DNA from: Plantago elongata
Taxonomy: Eukaryota > Streptophyta > Magnoliopsida > Lamiales > Plantaginaceae
Length of the DNA stretch: 33,881 nucleotides
NCBI GenBank assembly: GCA_036897095.1
Contig: JAYMSP010001284.1
Location: 1-33,881, forward strand
Direction of reading: 5' to 3'
Shown in pieces: positions 10,640-21,654 of this stretch. Every line of letters starts with the position of its first letter. The stretch's first letter is position 1. The notes under the pieces were generated by a model. That model worked only from the letters and a program-made list of their open reading frames with translations, did not search any database and was not told where the DNA came from. The position numbers and the translations under genes were made by a program.

Positions 10640-11848
10640 GACATTTTCAAGAATGTAATACAAAAGGAGAGTTTACACACTGTTTCTGAGTTCCAAGATT
10701 ACAGCTTCAGCAAGAGAAGGTGCGAAAAATTGAATCGGCTTCCGACAGAAGAAGTTGTCATTTTTGTGTGAAATTCGAATTGATTCGAATTCCTAAAAAT
10801 GGTAACCTAGTTGAAAGGATACTTTTGTCCGAACGCATGAACGCGAATTATGTAGTCTGGGCTTGATTGATAACCTAGAATGTTGTCCATTTGTTGGGCT
10901 TCCTGAGGCCCAACAAGAATTGAGCCACTCTAGCTTTGGGCCAAGGTGATATGTAAGCAAACTTGATAAATATTCTCCACATCCCAAGTGACAAGCTGGG
11001 ACACCTTGTAACTATAAAATTACAGGTTTGATTCTACGAAATTGGTGATTATCATCTTTATATAGAGAATTGTTATCATTAAAATCTAGAATCAAATTGA
11101 TGCAAAAAAAAAAGTCTAGAATTAAATGATAAATTCTACTGGTAATAATGGTAGCATCAATTATTTTAGCCATGTGTTTACAATATTAGTATGGACTATG
11201 GAGGGTGCATTTGTAGCTGTCATGATATGATATATATCCGCACAACAAGGCTTTAGACATATCGCATGTGTTTTGTACCTTGGGGAATAGTTGCTTTGGT
11301 TTAAAAGTCATTTTCCAAGTCACAAATGTTTAACATGGTGCAATCATCATTCCATTAAATTTCTACTGGAACATATTCCTCCGTTCCGTAAGATACAAAT
11401 CTTAAGAAAATCATCGAAGACGAGATCATAATCGAATTTCTCATAACGCACAAACGGAACTTGTGAGTACCTATTCAAAATATACGTTTAAACACCATTT
11501 CTAAAGAAAACATAGATTCTCATTGCTTAGTTCCATAGATCTGTAGTTCTGTACAGATCTGGCAAATCTAAAGCAACTGTAATGTGAAAATCACAGTACT
11601 GGTGAATAGGTTGTAGAGTACAAAATTTATTCCTTTACACAGAAATATGTTTACACTCAAACAGTTAGATAGATAGCTGCTTCTGCTTCCTTCAGATTTT
11701 AGACTTCTTAAGAACATATCATTACTAGTCTACTACTTAAGTTTCATTCAGGGAATGAAACAATCACCGGAGGCGGAAATGCCTCGGTTTATGCACCGAA
11801 CATTTGATGCGGAAAACATACCTTCGTTTACACCGAACATTTCATGCT
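10640..11848. other. Intergenic
   Basis: No supported gene. The 5' end may hold the promoter and first exon of the minus-strand locus at 9071-9611. A possible plus-strand SINE remnant is at about 10990-11115 (B-box-like aggtttgattctacg), ending in an A11 run flanked by tctagaatcaaat and tctagaattaaat. The region 11130-11848 should contain the 3'UTR of the armadillo gene; nothing else is seen. Confidence 0.45.
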
Positions 11849-13522
11849 CTACTTCATGCTGAACAAGCTTTTCAACGTCCCTCTTTCTAGACGTTCGAGT
11901 AACATCTTGGCACCCGGGATTTCCATTTCCGTGAGCTTCTTGAGATAACCAATTGCCCCGTATGAAACCATCAACCTCTTGCTCTTCTTGCTCGATGACA
12001 GAAGTAAAAGACAAGAAACTGCATACTTTTTCGCGGTGTTTTGAGGACTGGCATCCAGTAAGGCTACCAAGTTTGGCACACTTTTATCGTACTTCTTAAC
12101 TTCCTTGCGGTTATGTGAAAGGGTCATCAAGCTACAAGTAGCTTGTGCTGCGACTTCCCTTGCGTGACTACTTTTGGCCTCAAGCATTCTTATGAGAAGA
12201 GGAATGCATCCTGCTTCACCAATTGATCGTTTCATTTCTGTCGAGCTGCAAATTCGACAAATTGCTGAGGCTGCTGCTTCTTGTGCCCCAGTCGATACTG
12301 AATTCAGCACGTGGACTAGTCTCGGAAGCACACCAAGGGAAAGTAAATCCTCGACAGGGACTAAACTGACCAAGTTCCTTAACGCCCTGATTGCAGATTC
12401 TTGAGGGAGTGGGCCGTCTAAGTAAGTTAACAAGCTTCGTATCCCGCCTTCCAAAATTACTGATTGTTTAATGTCTTCATTACTCAAAGTTATGTTTTGT
12501 AAGCACTCGGCTGCATATTCCTTCGACCCTAATAGAATCCCGCAATCGAGAAGATCAACCATCACCCTCACGATCCCTTCTTCTGCAAGAGCTTTTTGTA
12601 CGTCCTGCACAGCAGACATATTTTTCAAGGTACAAGCGGCCGAAGCTTGTGAAACAGAGTCGCCAGTTCGGCATATCTCAATCAATGGCCGGACACCACC
12701 GAGGCCGACTATCGATCGAGCTCTTTCAGATGACATTGACAGCCTTTGGAGGGCGATTATAGCCTTCTCTTTTCCGATTGCACTACCTGATTCCACTAGA
12801 CGTATGAGAGGGGGGAGCGCACCTTCTGAAACTAGCCAACTCTCACAACTACCGGATTCCGCAAGCGAGCATATGACAGTAACGGTTTTTTCTCGGATTT
12901 GCGGGGATGTAGCTGTAAGTAACTGGACCAGAGCGGAAATGTTACTTCGACCAATAACGGTCAAGACATTCCGTTCATCCTCCTTCATGAGCTCTACAAG
13001 GGTATCAAGAGCTTTATGTTTAGCCTCCAAGTGGCCGATTTGAAGCCGAGCTAGCAATTCTCGTAAAGTACCATGGCTCGTACCCTCCACCTCTACAGAA
13101 GAACTTGCTACAGCAACAGACGGGAAGCTGACTTCCCCAAGCACTCCAGTCTTGATTAATAGCCCGCAATCACGTAAATTCAAATCTAGCTTCGCCGCAA
13201 GCGAATCAAGATCACTTTGCATCCGCAGCTTCCCTTCGTACTTTTCAGTCACACAGAGCTCGGCTAACCGGATTGCTTCATTTAATGTCTTCAAAACAGC
13301 CTGCAGTTGCTCTTTACAGAGTGCGTTCTTTGAAAAGCACGGATGACTAGACAAGTCGGATAACCGCGAAGGAATCTGATTCAATTTCGAAATGATCATC
13401 TTCCATCTTCCAGGGAACCCCTTTATCTCTCTGGACTTTGCTAATGCTTTCGGTACGAGAGCTTGAGCACGAGACAGCCATTCTTCCGTCGATACAATAT
13501 CAACCGCAGAATCTTCAACCAT
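11849..13522 (-). CDS. Armadillo-repeat protein with N-terminal helical domain (DUF7032 type)
   Basis: A single uninterrupted coding exon of 557 residues. The ATG at 13522 is chosen over the longer frame start at 13612 because a strong splice acceptor (CCTCTGTTTCAG) lies between them at 13558-13569, and because the protein then begins MVEDSAVD, as expected for this family. Residues ~10-125 form a conserved helical domain (EEWLSRAQALVPKAL, GFPGRWKMIISKLNQIPSRL, LRMQSDLDSLAAKLDLNLRD). From ~150 onward come consecutive armadillo repeats with typical patterns such as ISALVQLLTATSPQIREKTV, SQASAACTLKNMSA, SKEYAAECLQNI, QESAIRALRNL and AQEAAASAICRI. Plant relatives without a U-box are usually annotated only as ARM-repeat proteins or vacuolar-protein-8-like; the repeats make a protein-binding superhelix and no enzymatic motif is visible. 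The frame is intact. Confidence 0.93.
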   Translation of the reverse strand: MVEDSAVDIVSTEEWLSRAQALVPKALAKSREIKGFPGRWKMIISKLNQIPSRLSDLSSHPCFSKNALCKEQLQAVLKTLNEAIRLAELCVTEKYEGKLRMQSDLDSLAAKLDLNLRDCGLLIKTGVLGEVSFPSVAVASSSVEVEGTSHGTLRELLARLQIGHLEAKHKALDTLVELMKEDERNVLTVIGRSNISALVQLLTATSPQIREKTVTVICSLAESGSCESWLVSEGALPPLIRLVESGSAIGKEKAIIALQRLSMSSERARSIVGLGGVRPLIEICRTGDSVSQASAACTLKNMSAVQDVQKALAEEGIVRVMVDLLDCGILLGSKEYAAECLQNITLSNEDIKQSVILEGGIRSLLTYLDGPLPQESAIRALRNLVSLVPVEDLLSLGVLPRLVHVLNSVSTGAQEAAASAICRICSSTEMKRSIGEAGCIPLLIRMLEAKSSHAREVAAQATCSLMTLSHNRKEVKKYDKSVPNLVALLDASPQNTAKKYAVSCLLLLSSSKKSKRLMVSYGAIGYLKKLTEMEIPGAKMLLERLERGTLKSLFSMK

Positions 13523-13557
13523 GATTTTAATGAAAGATATCTTCAAGCAGAGAAAAA
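13523..13557 (-). other. 5'UTR segment after a leader intron (armadillo gene)
   Basis: The acceptor TTTTTCCTCTGTTTCAG ends at 13558, leaving 35 nt of leader before the ATG. The rest of the 5'UTR must lie upstream; a donor was not fixed. Candidate first exons may be in the tandem array at 15334-15862, or beyond it near 15900-16080. Confidence 0.6.
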
Positions 13558-13559
13558 CT

Positions 13560-15333
13560 GAAACAGAGGAAAAACAAGTAAAGAAATCAGACCTTGTACT
13601 AAAAGCATCCAAAATTCGAATTTTTTACACGTATCAGGATGCTTGCTGCTGCAAAAGATTCTGAGAAACCATGATTTGATCTACCAGACTGGAAACAAAT
13701 GGAAGTCAAAGAGATACCTTTCTTGATGCCTTTCTATATGAGCAACATGTTCAAACAAATAGAAAAAACTGGAAGATGTGGAGTAGTTGCAATCATAGAA
13801 CATTAATTTATGCTAACAAATTGCATTGTGAGAAGACTTTGAGAGAATCTTGCATGATCCACAAAACAGACAAGGCAATGCTATAATGTTGTACCTAATA
13901 TGGACAGAGAGAGAGTTATTCACAAGAAAAGGTTCTCATCAATATTGGACCATCATTTAAGAGCCAAATCAATATAACATCATACATAACAAACAACCAT
14001 AGAGAATCAAATGAAAATGCAATGATCAAAAGGATGAAATGGAATGACAGCTGAAGTGAAAATGAATGAAACAACCTTTTCAACTAACCATTATTGCCGT
14101 CCAATTAAAACTCAGATGTCAATTTTTCAGTGGAACTACTAGTTTGCCCTTGGCACATGAGTTGGTCAAACAAGATCCAGTTGTGGTAAAGAGGATAAAC
14201 CATTAACTAGGGGAGGGTCAATTGGTAAAGACGGTTAAAATGGTAGGTTTTACATCTAATATATCATGGGAATTTGCACTAACTCTATAGAGGAACACTA
14301 ACTATGAGACTCGACTCTCCCCTATCTTTTCAGAATTGCTAAATAATCCTTTCTAATGGAATGGACTACTGATTGAAGGCTGGTCATCAAATTTCAAACA
14401 TCGGGGACAAGTCATACGTTGCCAAAACGCTAGTGAGCACGTGGAAAAAAGCCTAAAACCAGTTTTGGGCTTGTCTTGAACTTTTGAAATTTACCAACTA
14501 GCTCGTAGAGGTTCGCTCCAAGTCCCAACTATGTTATAATGTTCAATCTGATTGAAATTTTCACATTACATCATCAAAACACTAGTACAGTAGTTCGTTT
14601 TGACCTTTCGCGATGAAAGGGACGGACACTTCAAATGAAGTTCGGGGAATCACACAGATAGTGAAAGGTAAGGACTAGTCCCGAAAGAGGTCCATTGAGC
14701 CCATTCCTAAAATCACGAGGAAAACATAAAAACGGAAACTTTGAGGTGTTACATGTAATTCTTCAACTATTCCACAAGATAATTACTGTATACTTGGTAG
14801 CTAAGAGAGCGGATATAAATGTCCCTAAAGCTGGAGCTACAGGCCCACAGCTCTCTTTTTTTCTTTTCTTAAACGTTACAGGTGACTCGAATCCCCCGAC
14901 ATATTAGATGGAGTTGAAGCGTATTACCAGCTTTGTTGTCAGGCCCACAACTCTCAAACTTAAAAAGCAATCTCTGGTAACTCCATTTTCACCATGAATG
15001 TAGAAAAGTAAACATAGATAGCTTAAAATAAGACTTTGCTTTGAAGAGAAGATGAAAGTCTACATCTCCAGTTGTCTTCTAGTATATAAGTTTTTCTGTA
15101 ATGGACCAATACTAAGGAAGAAAGATTCAAACAATTCAAACACTCCAAATGATTAATGACAAAGAAAACACAAGTGATTGTTACCTCAAATTCAACCTGG
15201 CTCTTCCCTCTCATTCAAGGCACTCACTTAAGCAGCTTGCATTTCCTTTCATCTGACTCTGAAAGCAGGAAAATTCAAAATCAGATGGAAAAACAGACAA
15301 ACCAACCAACCCATTAAAAGATGGTTCAACTCA
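13560..15333. other. Intron/upstream region of armadillo gene
   Basis: No supported coding sequence. It holds a SINE at 14856-14939 and a weak tRNA-like stretch near 14195-14265 (A-box-like tcaattggtaaagac). If the leader intron extends past here, this is intronic. Confidence 0.4.
14856..14939 (-). mobile_element. Short tRNA-derived SINE with target duplication
   Basis: Flanked by 16-bp direct repeats caggcccacaRctctc at 14840-14855 and 14940-14955 (15/16 identical). Read on the minus strand, the 84-bp insert has a degenerate A-box-like ctggtaatacg, a B-box-like ggggattcgagtcacc and ends in an A/G-rich tail (poly-T side at 14856). It belongs to the same family as the insertions at 15503 and 30271. 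Confidence 0.9.
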
Positions 15334-15862
15334 GTAGCTTTCTTGACTGATTGGTTTTTAGAAAACCATTTTCTGTCTCTAATTGATGAGAAAATCAAAT
15401 AAAAAGGAGCAACCTTTGGAATTAAATTTCAGAATTGGGAAGAAAGTTAGCAACTTTCTGGACTGATTGATACATTGAAAGCCATTTTATGTGTGTCTAA
15501 TTTCTTTTGAAACGGAAAAGGTGACTCGGACTCGACCTATCGGCGTCTTACCAATTTGAACTGCACTTTGTGTGTCTAATTGAAGAGGAAATCAAAAAGG
15601 GACCTACCTTTTCGACTTGAATTACAGAATGGGAAGAAAGTTAGCATTTTTCTTGCCTGATTGATAAAATGGTAGCCATTTTTTTTGTGGGTCTGAAGCA
15701 AAAGCAAGAAAGGTCCAATCTTTTGAATTGAACTTCAAAATGGGTAGAAAGTTAGCATTTTTCTTACCTTATTGATAAAATGGTAGCCATTTTTTGTGGG
15801 TCTGAAGAAAAAACAAGAAAGGACCAACCTTTTGAATTGAGTTGCAGTATGGAAGAAAGTTT
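15334..15862. repeat. Tandem array, four ~112-bp units
   Basis: Units start near 15334, 15450, 15644 and 15755, with a partial fifth after 15862. Shared landmarks are gaagaaagttagca, ctgattgataaaatggtagc, cattttttgtgggtct and a ccaaccttttgaattga-like segment. Unit lengths are 116, 194, 111 and 108; unit 2 is long because of a SINE plus its duplication (79 bp), without which it is 115. Confidence 0.9.
15503..15568 (-). mobile_element. Very short tRNA-like SINE inside tandem unit 2
   Basis: The 66-bp insert lies between perfect 13-bp direct repeats tgtgtgtctaatt at 15490-15502 and 15569-15581. On the minus strand it reads an A-box-like region (caaattggtaagacg), a B-box-like region (cgagtccgagtcacc) and the family tail ttttccgtttcaaaag. 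Much of the tRNA middle is missing. Confidence 0.88.
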
Positions 15863-15869
15863 TAGTAGC

Positions 15870-16681
15870 AGGCTAGCAGCTCAGTCAACTAATATTTGAT
15901 AAAATGGAGATGTAAGCTTTGAGAGAAGAAGACAAAGAGGAAAACGTTGAAGAAATGGCATTGTTTAAGCAAAATTTTCAAAAATCAAATTTGATTTCTC
16001 GTGTATTGATGAGATTAGCAAGAAGAAGAAAGTGTCAGAGTTGTCCCCTGCCTCTGCAACTTTGTATCTAGAATTGGAAGTGTTCGATGGTATAATGCCA
16101 TTTCAGTGCCGGACACTGGACAATGTTAAACGGATACGGTAAGTTCAGTCCAGTCCAAACGAGTCGAGTCGGGTTTTTGATCTAATACGGATCATATATT
16201 TTACAATTTTTTTTATAAAGTTGTAATTCTTTAATACGACTCTTACTTGCACAGTACGACTCTTTTTAAAGGTTAAATTAGATATTAAAGTGTTTCAAGT
16301 CGAATAACAAACTCATACAATTTGTACTCATGAGGTGACAATTCAATATTCGAAATAGTTGATTATTTTATAATGATTGAAATGTTTTGAGTTTATTGAT
16401 GAAAAATTGTACTTTTGACGAAATGAATTATTTGTGCGTAAAATTGAATTGTTAATTATTTATTAGGTATGCATAAACCCTTAAAAAACACGTATATTAA
16501 TGGTAGATCTGAGAGACGGATTTATATTCTTAATTGTATTCATAATATTTTAATCAATACTAATAATGTTTATGAGTGAATCCCGAACATTTTATATCAT
16601 TTTATATGTATGTATATGTCACGGATGTTTTTAGTAAAACATTTAATGTTTTTTTATTATAACTGTAATGTTTGTTGGGAT
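15870..16681. other. Intergenic, possible armadillo gene promoter
   Basis: AT-rich after about 16180. The stretch 15900-16080 is more balanced in composition and could hold the transcription start of the minus-strand armadillo gene. No gene or named repeat is seen. Confidence 0.35.
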
Positions 16682-16816
16682 GTATAAGGTGGTGCAGTGG
16701 AATAAAGCTGAAGTGCTAAAGAGGAGGTACAAGGTTCGATTCCTGATATAGGTATAATGTGGTTTAGAGTATAAGTAATAGTTGTAATCTTTACCGTTTA
16801 AAAAGAAAATGTAGGA
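16682..16816 (+). mobile_element. tRNA-derived SINE, forward
   Basis: Has an A-box-like start (ggtggtgcagtgg), a good B box (ggttcgattcc) about 40 bp later, and ends with ctttaccgtttaaaaag, the same tail as the SINE at 30271-30365. It is longer than the minus-strand copies. Target duplications were not clear. Confidence 0.7.
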
Positions 16817-16931
16817 CATTTAAATGACAGCCCAATCAACCCCGTAATATTTTTTCGTCTTTTTTAGTCTTTTTATAAGACCGCCTCTTATAATTTTAGG
16901 AGTATTTAATAACGCCGTAACTAATAATTTA

Positions 16932-17183
16932 GGGGTTGATTGGCATGCGACTTAAATGCTTCGATTTAAATGTTTGGATAGTGATCAGAACTGTAGTGAG
17001 ATTGTTAAAATTGTGTTTGGTATAAAATTGTAATTTGATAGAGTGTTATAGTTTTGTTATATAGGTAGAGAAAAATGTTGTTACTGTGGAGGCATTTCGA
17101 TCTTCGGCATTTAAATGCCATAACAAATACAAAATCCTGAGTAGCATCCAAACGGGCATTTTGATGCTACTCCAATCAACCCC
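16932..17183. mobile_element. Tourist-like MITE (PIF/Harbinger type)
   Basis: Perfect 12-bp terminal inverted repeats GGGGTTGATTGG / CCAATCAACCCC, flanked on both sides by TTA (16929-16931 and 17184-17186), the 3-bp target expected for PIF/Harbinger elements. It is 252 bp with no coding capacity. It contains the palindrome ggcatttaaatgcc and, near one end, a 10-bp-stem hairpin (17139-17172). Confidence 0.9.
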
Positions 17184-17290
17184 TTAATTTTTAAGAAATA
17201 TATTGTATTTTGTCGAACAAACATAAATGATAATTTAATGGACAAAATAATTTTAAAATATGCATCAGACTGTAAATATATATGGATTTT

Positions 17291-17390
17291 GTGTTTGGAT
17301 GGACATTTAAGTGGGGTATTTTAAATATATTTTAGACCAAATCACTGTTCATCGAGTGAAATGGGAATATTCAAATCCTCATCCAAACAC
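17291..17390. mobile_element. Short foldback / MITE-like element
   Basis: About 100 bp bounded by the inverted repeats gtgtttggatg and catccaaacac. Target duplication was not resolved and the interior is AT-rich. Superfamily is uncertain. Confidence 0.5.
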
Positions 17391-17909
17391 CCCCATCATA
17401 TTATTTTGAATTGAGTTTATTTAATTATTCAGGGTGAGAAAACGTAGTACAAAATCATATCCAATCAATCCCAAGTAATAGCAGGATGCCAGGAAGTACC
17501 GGTGGGTGAACAGCAACTTAGTTCAAATTTTGAAAGTCGGGTTTATCGAGGCATATCATACTGTAGATTTAGTTATATTATTTATTAACTACACGACCAC
17601 CCCTCACAAAGTAAAGTGTCACCCCATTTCCAGTATAGTAGTAGTGTGTGATGAATGATGATATATATAATCTGTTCTGATAAAAGTTCCGACCCGATTA
17701 GGTTTGAGTTTCGAGCGTTTTTTAAGTATTTGAGCTCGAGTCTTATTGAAGATTAGACTCAAATTTAATTATATGACAGCGTTCAAGGTAGAAAATTTAA
17801 ATTATTTTGTTAATTAACAACTCGAACTAACTTAAACTTTGCAACAACTTGAATCGAATTCGAAGAAAGAAATACTGAATTCGACCCTACTTGTTAAGGT
17901 AAGTAGTTG

Positions 17910-18162
17910 GGAGCTGATTGGAGTAGCATCCAAATGCCCGTTTGGATGCTACTCGGGAATTTTGTGTTTGTTATGGCATTTAAATGTTGAAGATCGAAAT
18001 GCTTCTACAGTAGCAACATTTTTTTCTACCTATATAACAAATCTATAATACTCTATCCAATTACAATTCTATACCAAACACAATTTTAACAATCCCACTA
18101 CAATTTCAATCACTATTCAGATATTTAAATCGGGGCATTTAAGTCGCATGTCAATCGGCCCC
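17910..18162. mobile_element. Tourist-like MITE, inverted relative to 16932-17183
   Basis: Clear reverse-orientation homolog of the MITE at 16932-17183 across its whole ~253-bp length. Terminal repeats are degraded (ggagctgattgg / tcaatcggcccc). The terminal hairpin is longer than in the other copy: a perfect 14-bp stem, gagtagcatccaaa / tttggatgctactc, around a 6-nt loop at 17921-17954. Confidence 0.85.
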
Positions 18163-20209
18163 TTCGTAATTGGTTAAATTGATGGGTTGCAACTTGCAGG
18201 ATTCATTTGGAGAATTGGAGCACTACACTACACTGTTGTTTGTGGTGTGTATTGGGTAAGGGTACTTATATTCTCATTCAATGAATAATCATCTACATAT
18301 ACACAAGTATATATATATAAACACCTAACATAATAATTTATTTTAAAATATTAGGATTTTAATAGTTAAGTGATAATAACGAATCAATAGATGAATAATT
18401 ATCAAACTATACAAAGATAATATTTCTAATTATCCTTTAATTTACACACCGTAGCTAGAATTAGTTCCTAAATCAACAATAAAAGTCTGGTCCCTGGACT
18501 CCAATTTTCCCACTAACAACATGCCCTGATCAGCCTTTTCCTGTTGCTACTTGTGAGTGATCTGATGATGTAAATTCATGATGATACATTATTATATATT
18601 CGACTAAAATTGAAATAACGCTACTTAAATTTAAATTTAAATGTTCTTAGTTTGATTTGAATTTGTTTTCTTCTGTTACATAATAGATAGGTTTTGGTTA
18701 AATATTTCACGTATCTTGACATATTAGCTTTATGGACATTGCAAGTGACCATTTCACTCCATATTGATCAATTTTTTAAGTTTTTGATTGCGAGTTTGAG
18801 TTTGAGTTGTGAGTTGTAATAACCGGTTGAGCATTTCTTATATTATTATTATTATTATTATTATTATTTGTTTATCATAACTCATAAAAATTTATCATTC
18901 GAAAGAAAAATAGAGAATGTGACTAAAATCAAGGATGTTTCTTGAAAATTTATATGTTGATTGATTAAGGAGAGCAAAAGATGAGGTTTGTTGTGTTACC
19001 ATATCGATTCTATCTCAAACTTAATTGCAACTTTAACTGTATTTAGCGAATAAATGAAAAATGAACTTTACTCGAAAGGTTAAACACTGTAATAGTCCTA
19101 TTCCTGTAGTTGTGACCTGTGACAACTTAGATTCATGGGTTGCACGATTCATCCGGGGCACTACACTATACTGCTGTTCATCACACGGGAGACAATTCGT
19201 TAACATCATTGCCTAATATTTATTGATCATATGCACAAATCATTCCTATGTATTTATTTCACACAAGTCCATGGCCAATCATGCATATTCATCATGCATC
19301 TCAATACTCACTATTTCACATTAAATCTCACCATGGAAGACGGGACCAGCGCCAAGGCACTTGTACCGACGCAGCACCAATAGAATCTCATAATGTACCC
19401 CAACGCTATTAGTATGTATTGACTTGTTAAATTAATTACGATTAGTATATTTTAAAGTGAAATTCACTTCTACAATTAGGAGATGAGATTTATGATCTTA
19501 CTTCTAAATCTCATTCCTTCTACATTCCATGACCAATAACATCTCACATAATTCACAGTGTATACAAATTAAACATTAATATATATTGTCTCACTCTAAA
19601 TGAATTGTGATTTGTTATTAATATATTTCCTCAATAAATGAGGAAGGATACAAGAAAATCTACTAAAAGAATATACATTTGTTACATGAATGTATAGCAT
19701 GGAGCTTATGAGATGTATGAGATTCTCCCTCGAATGAGTAACAAATGAACTTTATTACGTGAACGTCTAGTTTGTAGCTTATACGTTAGTTAATTCGATA
19801 AGTTTGTTTAAATATTTTATTGAAAATTATGTACATATAATTATTTTTGAGGTTAGAGGGGTGAAATCTAAATATATTACAGATATCACATATAAAAAAA
19901 TTAAAGGAGACGAACGTCCTGAGTCCCTCCGCCTCCGAGTTATGTAATTACAAACTGTAATTAGTTAATTACATTGACCTTTTAACAATATGGGCCGGAT
20001 TACTAAAATAGGCTAGTGCAATTGGACGCTTGTCATGGACCAGATAGCACAAATCTCAGTTCTATTTTAGACCGGCCTATATTTAATCTCCATGAACTGG
20101 CCTCTTGAAGCCCAACCGTCCTATCGCCATCCTTAAATTCTGATATATCAGCTCGTTGAGCAATGATATTTTACAATTGATAATAGTTGATAATCTAATA
20201 GATTGTATT
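18163..20209. other. Intergenic AT-rich DNA
   Basis: No open frame or splice-consistent exon I would call coding. It includes an ATT microsatellite at 18841-18868 and short TA runs near 18309. Confidence 0.5.
18841..18868. repeat. (ATT)n microsatellite
   Basis: About nine perfect tandem ATT triplets. Confidence 0.95.
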
Positions 20210-20510
20210 TGTAACGCCCCAAAATTTCTAGTTATATCTATAGAGTTTATAGAGATTAAAAACATTATTCATATCAATAAGATGCATACTTATTTTTGAG
20301 AATTCACCTACAAAAACTACAGGGTTAAGCGTGTTTTCTGGAGCAAATGGATGACGAACTCTCCAGGTTCGTACACGAGTGAGAACGAAATGGATGGGAA
20401 AGGACTTGTGTTGGTACAGCCGGCCAGGATATCACCCGAGGAACTGCCCATGAGTAACCACACTGGTCCAAAGGGTCGGGAAGCGACCGATTAGTGATCG
20501 GGTCATTACA
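20210..20510 (+). repeat. Cassandra 5' LTR
   Basis: 301 bp. 5S-like A-box region agggttaagcgtg near 20321, followed by a shortened equivalent of the 5S intermediate element. Relative to LTR2 it seems to have lost part of the 5S-like region after the A box. Confidence 0.85.
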
Positions 20511-20609
20511 AATGGTATCAAAACCGTGCCAACCTAAAGCCCACAAGAGGAGGACGGTTGGTCAGATCATGGTGCAGCATGGACGTCGCACTATTCAAGA
20601 GGGGGTGAA

Positions 20610-20936
20610 TGTAACATTCCAGAATTCAAGTCAGATCCATAGAGCATAAAAGAATTGAAAACACTACTCTTACCAATAAGGTGCACATTTCTTTTCGGGA
20701 TCCACATACGAAAACTCTAGAGTTAAGTGTACTTACTCTGGATCAATCCTAGAATAGGTGACCAATTGAAAGTCTCTCGGTTCGTGCACGAGTGAGGACA
20801 AAGTGTGTGAGAAAAGACTTGTGTTGGTACAATACGACTAGTATATTACCAGAGAGCTGCACATTAATAACTGTGTCGGTTTAAAGGGTGGGGCCTTAAT
20901 TGATAATTAGTGATTGGGTCGTTATATTATTACACG
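20610..20936 (+). repeat. Cassandra 3' LTR
   Basis: 327 bp. The 5S-like block is better preserved than in LTR1: agagttaagtgtactt at 20719-20734, corresponding to the 5S A box, and tcctagaataggtgacc near 20747-20763, corresponding to the intermediate element. Confidence 0.87.
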
Positions 20937-21511
20937 GATTTTTGGACTCTCGCTCGAAGAAGTTTACAGAATTACGAGGCATAATTGACATCTAATGTAG
21001 CGTAATGGCATTTCATTGTTGATTTCTAAAAACAAAAAGTTCGAATGGGATTTGATTCCCACAAGATCATGTGTATACCTGCCTACAACGCCAAGTTACC
21101 GTGATCTTGCCTAAAATTCCATTATGATGAAAAGTCACATTCTCAAACATCTCCCTTGTCTACATGTAGATAATAATCTGTAAATACCAACAAATTACAC
21201 TACATACCAATTACTTAACTTGCTGATGCATGCACAAACAACCGAATCTGTCTTTTTTTATAATCACTACAGTTGCTTTCCTCTACTTTGAGGAAAATTT
21301 TAATTAAAATTTAGAATATCCTAATATTATCCGATAGCATTAAATTATATAATTTTATTTAAAAATATAAATGAAGGTTTCGTAAAAAAATAAATTAATT
21401 CAATATACATTGAATGTTTACATATTTCATTCGGATTACACTCAACGTTAAATTGACTAATTAAACACAAGATTCTATTCAGACTTATAACACTTAATTG
21501 TGTAGAAAATT

Positions 21512-21582
21512 CAACCACGGGAACTCGATCCCATCATAATATACTTGTAACTCCACCTTCAATACCACTCGACCACTTTATA
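21512..21582 (-). mobile_element. Possible tRNA-like SINE remnant
   Basis: On the minus strand it reads an A-box-like aagtggtcgagtggtattg and, about 35 bp later, a B-box-like gggatcgagttccc. A target duplication was not found. It is not a functional tRNA: the acceptor arm is missing. Confidence 0.55.
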
Positions 21583-21654
21583 ACTCCCTAATGAAGGTTT
21601 GATAACTTATCAACTAGTCATGCTTCATTCTCTTCAACTTAAAATCACTTCAAT

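Larger units (their letters stand above)
20210..20936 (+). mobile_element. Cassandra-type TRIM retroelement
   Basis: A 727-bp non-coding element with two LTRs. Each starts TGTAAC; LTR1 ends TACA and LTR2 ends TATA. Just after the first LTR is a primer-binding-site-like TGGTATCAAAACC (from 20513), resembling the initiator-Met tRNA complement. Just before the second LTR is a purine-rich tract, aagagggggtgaa (20597-20609). Target-site candidates are gtatt (20205-20209) and ttatt (20937-20941). The LTRs carry 5S rRNA-like promoter sequence, diagnostic of Cassandra. The internal region is only about 100 bp with no ORF, as expected for a TRIM mobilised in trans. Confidence 0.9.

Noticed and set aside
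12471..13043. 190-residue plus-strand open frame
   Set aside because: Antisense to the armadillo-repeat gene, which has clear family motifs in the other frame.
17839..18048. 69-residue open frame
   Set aside because: Lies largely inside the MITE at 17910-18162.
20680..20800. Possible 5S rRNA gene
   Set aside because: The 5S-like block is embedded in a repeated TG...CA-type terminus beside a primer-binding-like site, so it is a Cassandra LTR.
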